Source of the DNA: Chloroflexota bacterium | GTDB lineage: Bacteria > Chloroflexota > Dehalococcoidia > JACQUA01 | Direction of reading: 5' to 3' | NCBI GenBank assembly: GCA_016210565.1 | Contig: JACQUA010000299.1 | Coordinates: 1 to 38,427, forward strand | DNA: 38,427 nt | Shown here: one piece after another, positions 1-6,800 of the stretch | Layout: each line of letters starts with the position of its first letter | Numbering within the stretch: position 1 is the stretch's first letter | Translations under genes and position numbers: made by a program | Notes under the pieces: model-generated | The model's database searches: none | The model's input: only the letters and a program-made list of their open reading frames with translations | Told to the model about the DNA's origin: nothing

Positions 1-290
1 CCTTCCTTCAGAGGGGCGGCGTCGAAAGACCCTTCGACAGGCTCAGGGTGACAGCGCTGAGCGAAGACGAGCGCAAGCAAGTCTGAGTCGAAGAATCCTT
101 CGCTCCACTCAGGACACGTTCTTTCGGAGGGGCGACTCGAAAGACCCTTCGACAGGCTCAGGGTGACAGCGCTGAGCGAAGACGAGCGCAAGCAAGTCTG
201 AGTCGAAGAATCCTTCGCTCCGCTCAGGACACCTTCTTTCAGAGGGGCGGCGTCGAAAGACCCTTCGACAGGCTCAGGGTGACAGCGCTT
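1..290. repeat. 115-116 bp tandem repeat, about 2.5 copies
   Basis: The segment TCGAAAGAC followed by the same ~100 bases recurs at 22, 137 and 253, giving periods of 115 and 116 bp. Each unit carries the dispersed motif with CTTCGACAGGCTCAGGGTGA and CGAAGAATCCTTCGCT, which can fold on itself. Related single copies lie at 19776-19925, 33424-33540 and 38299-38427. The third copy runs to within a few bases of the ribosome binding site of the next gene. No gene is supported in this stretch. Confidence 0.85.
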
Positions 291-304
291 CCCAGGAGGA
301 AACA

Positions 305-1891
305 ATGGGCTACTACAAAGACATCGTGGAACACATCAAGGGACTGGAGGACCGCGGCAAGCTGGTCAGAATAAAGAGGCCGGTAAACAAGGACACCGAG
401 CTCATGCCCCTGGTCAGGCTGCAGTTCCGGGGCCTCCCCGAGGAGCAGCGGAAGGCATTCCTGTTCGAGAACATCTTCGACTCCCGGGGCAGGGAGTACC
501 ACATCCCCGTCGTCGTAGCCTGCCACGCCGCCTCCAGAGAGATTTACGCCATCGGGATGATGTGCCGGACGGACGAGATAATGGAGAAATGGAGCCATGC
601 CCAGCTCAACCCCATCAAACCCGTGATGGCGGCCGGCGGCCCGGCCCAGGAGGAAATACATGCCGGGGACGGCCTTCTGGAGCATGGCGGCCTGGATGAG
701 TTCCCTGTCCCCATCTCCACGCCCGGGATCGATAACGCCCCGTACCTGTCCTCGGCCAACTGGGTCACCAGAGACCCCGAAACCGGGATCCGCAACATGG
801 GCAACTACAGGGCCATGGTCAAGAGTCCCCTCAGGACCGGGGTCTACTGCGAAGAGCCCCAGCACCTGAGGACCCACTGGGAGCTGTGCAAAGCCCGGGG
901 CATACCCTTGCAGGCCGCCATCGTCATCGGGGGCCCGCCCAACATAGGCTTCGCCGCCACCGCCAAACTACCCTACGGGGCTGACGAATACGAGGTCGCC
1001 GGCGGCATAGCCGGCGAGCCCATTGCGCTGGTCAAATGCAAGACCGTCGACCTGGAAGTGCCGGCTTCGGCGCACATCATAATAGAAGGCCAGGTACCTA
1101 CCGACTCCATGGAGCGGGAGGCGCCCTTCGGCGAATTCACCGGTTACGTGGGAAAAGAAACCCTGTCCATGTATTTCAACGTCACCGGCATCACCCATTG
1201 CAAGACGGCCGTCTACAACCAGTTTCTCAGCCAGTTCCCGCCGAGCGAGAGCAGCAAGCTGCGCGGTGTCGCCATGGAGGCAACTTTCTACAAGTTCTTG
1301 AAAAACGATTGCGCTATCGCCGGCGTCCTGGACGTGGCCTTTCACGAAAGCGGCGGCAGCGAGCAGTACTGCGTCATCAAAATGAAGAAGAGCCACCCCT
1401 CGCAGGTATGGCAGGCCCTCCACGCGGTGGTCTCCCGGCATCCCTGGTGGCGCAAGATCGTCATTGCCGTGGACGAGGACATCGACCCCCGCGACCCCGA
1501 CTCGGTTAACTGGGCGCTCAGCTTCAGGATGCAGCCCCACAGCGACATCCGCATCGTCACCGGGCGCTCCCACGACATCGACCCCTCCGCCGCCCCCATG
1601 GACGACCCGGAACGGAGATACCCCAAACCCGACGGCGTCTCTTCGGTCCTCATCAACGCCACCAGGAAATGGGACTACCCGCCGGTATCCCTGCCCAGGC
1701 AGGAGTTCATGGAGAGGGCGAAACAAATTTGGCAGGAAGAAGGCCTGCCCCCGCTCAAGCTCAAGGTCCCCTGGCATGGCTACTCCCTGGGCTACTGGTC
1801 GGAGCGCAACGAACAGGAAGCGCAGCTTGCCGTGCAGGGCCGCTACTACGAAACGGGGGAGAAGATCAAGGAGCAAAGGACCGAGGTGTAG
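305..1891 (+). CDS. UbiD family decarboxylase (UbiD-A)
   Basis: 528 residues, a full-length member of the UbiD family, whose enzymes use prenylated FMN for reversible decarboxylation of aromatic or unsaturated acids in the cytoplasm. Visible family marks are an asparagine-tyrosine-arginine motif near residue 167 (the arginine matches the catalytic Arg region), IIIEGQVP, then EREAPFGEFTGYVG near residue 270 carrying the catalytic glutamates, and VDEDIDPRD. The ATG start follows AGGAGGA with a 4-base gap. It is about 50 residues longer than UbiD-B and UbiD-C and is not beside an SBP or rSAM gene, so it may be a different subfamily with its own substrate. The gene is convergent with the toxin gene, 15 bp away. 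Substrate and direction cannot be read from sequence; the prFMN-making UbiX is not in the window. Confidence 0.93.
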   Translation: MGYYKDIVEHIKGLEDRGKLVRIKRPVNKDTELMPLVRLQFRGLPEEQRKAFLFENIFDSRGREYHIPVVVACHAASREIYAIGMMCRTDEIMEKWSHAQLNPIKPVMAAGGPAQEEIHAGDGLLEHGGLDEFPVPISTPGIDNAPYLSSANWVTRDPETGIRNMGNYRAMVKSPLRTGVYCEEPQHLRTHWELCKARGIPLQAAIVIGGPPNIGFAATAKLPYGADEYEVAGGIAGEPIALVKCKTVDLEVPASAHIIIEGQVPTDSMEREAPFGEFTGYVGKETLSMYFNVTGITHCKTAVYNQFLSQFPPSESSKLRGVAMEATFYKFLKNDCAIAGVLDVAFHESGGSEQYCVIKMKKSHPSQVWQALHAVVSRHPWWRKIVIAVDEDIDPRDPDSVNWALSFRMQPHSDIRIVTGRSHDIDPSAAPMDDPERRYPKPDGVSSVLINATRKWDYPPVSLPRQEFMERAKQIWQEEGLPPLKLKVPWHGYSLGYWSERNEQEAQLAVQGRYYETGEKIKEQRTEV

Positions 1892-1906
1892 CCCCGCGAC
1901 CTGGCG

Positions 1907-2356
1907 CTATTCCCCCAGGGCTGCCTTGACACGGCCTTCAATGAGCGGGCTGGACAGGATGCCCCGCCGCAACCGCCTGACCAGAGAAACATCGATTTCG
2001 GTTTTGACCTTGAGTTTGCCCTGCGCCAGCTTCTCGACCAACTGGTTAATGCTTTTCTCAAGTACGTAATTGCAATCCACCACCGACTCCACCCTGAAGT
2101 CAGGGTATTGGGCAGGTGAGATGTGGACCAACGTCTCGACTGGACAAGAGCGTCGACGCCGGAGCACTTTTGCAGTTTGCGATGAAGGGCACACCAGAAA
2201 GATGACAGCATCATCCGCAGGGTTCACATTCACCACGATAAAGTAATGGGGGTCTTGAGACCTGAATGTCTCCTCGTGGAAGTAGTAGACGGAGCCGGGC
2301 CTGATTGATGCCTTGATCCGGACCTCTGGAGGAATCCGGACCAAACTCAGCTCCAC
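1907..2356 (-). CDS. Putative toxin of a Panacea toxin-antitoxin pair
   Basis: 149 residues, starting at GTG, with its first 10 bases overlapping the end of the Panacea-domain gene, which implies translational coupling. Early residues read GSVYYFHEE, then HYFIVVNVNP and IFLVCPSS. This alternation of a G-x-(V/I)-(Y/F)-F turn and short hydrophobic strands resembles the small barrel of PemK/MazF-like RNases, but the match is weak. The middle has a basic patch (KVLRRRRS). Known Panacea systems place a very diverse toxin next to the antitoxin, so the gene position supports a toxin role more than its sequence does. Alternative: an uncharacterised small partner without toxicity. Confidence 0.55.
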   Translation of the reverse strand: MELSLVRIPPEVRIKASIRPGSVYYFHEETFRSQDPHYFIVVNVNPADDAVIFLVCPSSQTAKVLRRRRSCPVETLVHISPAQYPDFRVESVVDCNYVLEKSINQLVEKLAQGKLKVKTEIDVSLVRRLRRGILSSPLIEGRVKAALGE

Positions 2357-2952
2357 AGACCATTGATCTTGACCATCTCTTCAAGCTGTTCGAGCCGCGC
2401 CTCCCTATCCTGGGGTGTTAGTTCGAAGCACTTCTCAACATTTGTCGCCGGGTCATCCAAGAAGTCGGTGAGAGTCATCTGAATCCGCGAAACCAGTGAC
2501 AGCGCGGCGCGGTGTTTGGTCCATTCAGGATACTCGTGAGTGCGACGAGCCAGCTCGAACCGATCCAGGTGACCAAACCGTTCCCAAGCGAACGCGAGGG
2601 CTTCCACATCGGACTCAGACAGTGCATCTTTGTCGACCGGACTGGCAGAACGAAGGTCAAGGCTGCCGGTCTCCCGGTCCAAATAGATGCGAGCATAGTC
2701 CTTCTCCGTGTCGCCGAGAAACTCGCTTCCTTCCGCAACGTCCTTGACCCCGGATGGAACGGGCCCGTAGCTCATGGCGAAATAGGTGTCGTTCGTCACC
2801 GGTCGCCCGTATTTTCTCAGGTGGTACCTGTCCGCAAAATATACGAGCTTGAGAGCCTTCATCTTGTTGATACGGCCACCCTCTTTCACCGCAAAATAGT
2901 TTAAAGCCTGGGTGGCTTTTCTGTAGTCGAAGTCAAGAGTTATCTTGTGCAC
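2347..2952 (-). CDS. Panacea (DUF4065) domain antitoxin
   Basis: About 201 residues from the GTG at 2952; the frame is open upstream to 3108 (TTG), with an ATG at 3051, but that N-terminal part looks non-domain-like. The core INKMKALKLVYFADRYHL followed by GRPVTNDTYFAMSYGPVPSG is the signature of the Panacea domain (SocA/GepA-like), a promiscuous antitoxin fold known to neutralise unrelated toxins. A glutamate-rich C-terminus (QDREARLEQLEEM) may be the toxin-facing tail. The downstream gene overlaps by 10 bp, giving an antitoxin-first two-gene operon. The start choice is uncertain: a G-rich stretch precedes the GTG, but it is not a perfect Shine-Dalgarno. Confidence 0.8.
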   Translation of the reverse strand: MHKITLDFDYRKATQALNYFAVKEGGRINKMKALKLVYFADRYHLRKYGRPVTNDTYFAMSYGPVPSGVKDVAEGSEFLGDTEKDYARIYLDRETGSLDLRSASPVDKDALSESDVEALAFAWERFGHLDRFELARRTHEYPEWTKHRAALSLVSRIQMTLTDFLDDPATNVEKCFELTPQDREARLEQLEEMVKINGLWS

Positions 2953-3117
2953 AGAGACCCCCCCGGCAAGTGCGATCCTGCCAGCGCACAATCGGCCCGC
3001 GGTGCAGTCTACCTTGTCCCGCCTGTTCTCACAACGCGACTTGAGATTCATCGCTGCCGTGTTTGGTGCTGTAACGAAGCGCCGTTGCGTTCGCCCTTTT
3101 TCTTCCAATTAGTTACC

Positions 3118-3123
3118 ATTATA
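3118..3123 (-). promoter_or_regulatory. Likely -10 box of the Panacea operon
   Basis: On the minus strand this reads TATAAT, a perfect sigma-70 type -10, in a locally AT-rich stretch of otherwise GC-rich DNA. Nothing close to TTGACA lies 16-18 bp upstream; the best is TGTATT at an 18-bp spacing. Transcription would begin near 3111, which places the upstream TTG start at the transcript end and favours the internal starts of the antitoxin gene. Confidence 0.45.
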
Positions 3124-3388
3124 CTACTTTTTCCCACATGAAATACACGTATTTTGGCGAGGAATACTTGTGGCGAGTCCTCAAGAAGGTATTTCCAACG
3201 GCCTGGAGGCGGTTTGCTCTTGATCTTCCTGGTCGTGTTGATAGTGTGACGGCCTCGTTGTACAATGCTGGCGGTACAAAAAGGGGGATCGGTGTCGATG
3301 AAAAAGCACACGGGGTGCCCGCGCAACGCGACGGGGCAAGTTATTCCGCCCGCCGGGGCGAATTGCTTTTTGAGGTCAACTCTGCCCG
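3124..3388. other. Intergenic DNA without recognisable gene
   Basis: A plus-strand frame is open from 3138 to 3392, but its translation has no recognisable domain, low-complexity bias or ribosome binding site. It ends exactly where the restriction-modification relic begins. It may be decayed sequence from the same event that truncated that gene. Confidence 0.4.
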
Positions 3389-3690
3389 ATGAGCTTCGTC
3401 ACCATTCACTCTGAAGGGGCGCTCTTTTCCGAAGGGCTGATCAAGCGGATTGCCGGGGGCGAGCCGTCCCTGGGGCAAAAGGCGGCGGATTTCGGTCTGG
3501 AGGCTCGCGTCCGCCTCGGCGACGAGATTGGAACCTGCTGGTCGGATGCCCGCGCCTTCTGGGACGTCCTTCAACGCAGCCTGAGACGGCTAAGGGAGGG
3601 CGAATCGGCGGTCAGCGGAACCCGCAGCCTGTGGGTCCTCCCTTTGCTGACCAAGCTCCTGAGCGTTGACGGGCCGTCCATGTTGTCAGC
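3389..3690 (+). pseudogene. Truncated N-terminus of Eco57I-like R-M protein
   Basis: The first ~95 codons from the ATG read SEGALFSEGLIKRIAGGEP, then ADFGLEARVRLGDEI and LWVLPLLTKLL. This order (a G-x-L-x-x-x-x-L-x-x-R-I opening, a spaced DFGL, then a W-x-L-P-L-L motif) is what I recognise at the start of large Eco57I-class (type IIG/BREX-like) restriction-modification methylases, which are usually around 1000 residues. No methylase motif (NPPY) or nuclease core follows; the frame runs straight into a ubiD fragment. It is best read as a 5' relic left by deletion. The assignment rests on pattern memory, not alignment. Confidence 0.5.
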
Positions 3691-3694
3691 GTCA

Positions 3695-3805
3695 GTGAAA
3701 AAGCGCCAAGTATGGCAGGCCCTCCGGGCGGTGGTCTCCCAGCATCTCGCGGTGCCCCACGATCGTCATCGCCGTGGATGACGACATCGCTCCCCCCAAC
3801 GGGCA
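3695..3805 (+). pseudogene. Internal fragment of a ubiD-like gene, frameshifted
   Basis: The bases translate as KKRQVWQALRAVVSQH and then, after a net +1 shift, IVIAVDDDIAPP. The complete UbiD-A gene 2.3 kb upstream has QVWQALHAVVSRHPWWRKIVIAVDEDIDP at the matching place, and nucleotide similarity is evident across about 100 bases. Only about 35 codons remain, in the same orientation as UbiD-A, with no start or stop of their own. It marks a second ubiD copy destroyed at this locus, apparently where accessory DNA joined the catabolic island. Confidence 0.7.
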
Positions 3806-3879
3806 ACCTTGGGGACCACAATCACCACAAACCTGCGGCCCTCGCCAACCTCCTTGTAGCCGACCTCGGCCAATCCAAA

Positions 3880-6800
3880 TCACCCGGCCAAAGAAAAGCG
3901 CCCGCCATTCCTTGCGAGCCTGCGACCACTCACCATCCTGCCTATAATCAATGATATCTTGTGGCGAATCCTCTCGCCCGTCCTGTCGAATCCAAAGACC
4001 CTCGCCACCTGAGCTGTGAGTTGCTCTTGTGGAATGCTCATTGCATCACGAACAAGACATTCGATGGCCAGTTGAAGCTCTTGTTCCGCAATATGCTTGA
4101 TGGCTCTGAAACTGTCGGGGTTGTCCCGATCAGGTTGCCGGACACCGGCGCACGTCATTGGTCCCTTCTTCCATAGGAAATCCTTATCTACTTGAACCAG
4201 GTCCCTGCGGCGCAGATCAGAAACCGCCGCTTGGAGCGCACTTGTCATGCGATTTCCGACCCTTTGCAGGTTCCATCTTCTGGCCACGCGCACCGCCACG
4301 ATATCAATGTGTACCGGGCCCTCGGCTTCGACAACCTCCCGCACCATACTGGCCAATGACTGCAGAGCGGCCGGGTCGTGGAAGGCGGCACCGCTGGGTG
4401 GGGAGGTTTGGGGGCAACACACCAAGTACGGCGAAGACCAAGAAGGCGGTGTGTCATCATTGCCGGGTGCCGGCGGCCGGATCTCGACATCCACGATTGG
4501 GGCGGGGTCCAGATTCACTGTCGCGCTTTCGTCAGGGCCTCGCGGTTCAGTTGCCAACGATTCGCGGGATTTTTCGATGGCTTCACGCAAACGGAGTGTC
4601 TCCACATCTCTCCGGGAAACCCAATCCGGCGACCATATCCGGTGTATTCTCCACCCCAGGCGTTCAAGCACCTGTTGGCGCAATCGGTCACGGTCTCTGG
4701 CCGTGTATGCCGAATGGTACGTGGCGCCGTCGCACTCCACCCCCAGGATGAACCGTCCTGGTTCTGCCGGGTCGATTACTCCAAGGTCGATCCTGAACCT
4801 TCCGCACCCCACCTGATGAACGGCCTCGTAACCGAGTTCACGGATGGCCCCGGCAACATCTGCTTCCAAAGGCGAATCGGGTTCTGCCGATCTCCCCGGA
4901 ACCTGCAATTCCAGCGCTTGCTCGCCTCGTTCCGCGTAGTCGAGATAGTGATACAGAGCGAGGACTCCACGTGCCTGGCACGCCTTCAGATCAAAGTCTG
5001 TGGCCTTTATCGAGGTCAGGACAATGTTCTTTTCGCGAGCTCTGGTGATTGCAACATTGAGCCGTCTTTCTCCGCCTTCCTTGTTCAGCGGCCCAAAGTT
5101 CATGGTCAACCGACCGTTTGGGTCTCTACCGTACCCTATGCTGAAGATCATTACGTCTCGTTCGTCCCCCTGCACCGTTTCCAAATTCTTGACGAAGAAT
5201 CCATCAAGGCGGTCTCCGATAAAGTGACGCTCCAACTCCGGGTGCTGACGCCGTAGCAACTCAATGCGGTTCTGTATGGCCTCCATCTGGGGCTGGTTGA
5301 ATGCCACGACGCCCAACGACCGGGTTGGATTCTGGAACATGTGCTCCTTGACCAACTCGACGACTTCATCCGCCTCCCTGCTGTTGGTTCGTGTTTTACC
5401 TCGGTCGTACACTCCATCTTCGACAAAGATGAATTCTACGCCCAACGATGGATCGACCTTCAACGCAGCAGGAAACGTGACCAACCGGTGGTCATAGAAT
5501 CGGTGATTTGAGAAAGCGATAAGGGATTCATGGCGGCTCCGGTAGTGCCATCTTAGCTCCCCTGATGGCATTGCAGCCGCCATGCATTCATCAAGCACAC
5601 TCTCGAAGATGCCTGCGGTTATCGCTTCATCCGCATCCTCGTCAAGTTCTTCGTCCTCCGCTCCCTTGAAAAAGTCAGTAGGGGGCAGTTGCTTGTTGTC
5701 GCCGCACACCACCAATTGCCGTCCCCGGTAAATAGCCCCGACAGCATCCTCGGAGAACATCTGTGACGCCTCATCGAATATCACCAGATCGAAAGTCAAT
5801 TGTTGCGGATCAAGGAATTGACTGACGGAGAGCGGACTCATGAGGAGGCATGGCTTAAGCCGGGTCAACAGATTGGGCATCTGGGCAAAAAGCTTCCGAA
5901 TCGGCAAATGGCGCTTCTTCTTGTTTCCCTCAAACGAGAGAATTCCCGCCTCGGTCCCGCGTTCCTGAGAAAGATTCCCCGGCTTGCGCCGTTCCGCTTC
6001 CAAGATTACCCGCGCCGCTCCGACCTGACAGTGCTTGCGGTCAAGGTCGCGAAACTCCCGGATTAGAGATTCATGGTTCTCTGCCCGGAAGCGACCCAAA
6101 ACAGCCTCGCGGGAAAAAAGCCAACTGACCCATGACCCTAGCAGTGCTCTACGAGTTACGTCAGGAATTCTCTCGGGAGCCAACGATGGTTGCCGGACCA
6201 GCTCGGAAATAAGCCCGGCCAGCCCCTCACTCTGGAATTCATCTTCAGTGCAGATGAAATCCGTCCAATCCCGCAATTCATCTAACCTGCTAAATATCTC
6301 ATCCAGGTGCCGCTTGAGAGCATCGAAAGGACAGCATTCCAACAGGCGTCCGTCGAACCATCCCGCCAGGGAGGGGCATTCTTCGCTGCCCGACCGAGGG
6401 ACACCGTGTTGACCCTGTCGTTCAAAGAGCGAGGCCACTCCCGCGAGCGAATGCTCAAAAGCCCGGAACGCCTTCTCAATAGCATCTACAGCTGGGGCAC
6501 TCGCGCCGCCCTGCCGGGCGATCTCAAGGGTCTGTTCAGGCGCGATGCGGCGCCCGAGATGGTCGCGGATCTTGCGGGCCTGGCCCAGCGCATCAAGCAC
6601 GTCGCCCCAATTCGTATCCCGCCCAACAAAGCGGTTGCCGAACTCCTCTCGCAGCTTATCTGCCTCCTGGACCATGTGCGCCTCTATCTCACGAAGTTGC
6701 TCCAGGAGTCCGAGATGAGATACAAACTGGGCTGGGGACAGACTTGTCCCGGCTACTGTTGAGCCCGCGAGGCTACCCAGATGGGCGACAGCAACCCGCA

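Noticed and set aside
3138..3392. 84-codon open frame on the plus strand
   Set aside because: No ribosome binding site, no recognisable domain, and it lies between a divergent promoter and a gene relic.
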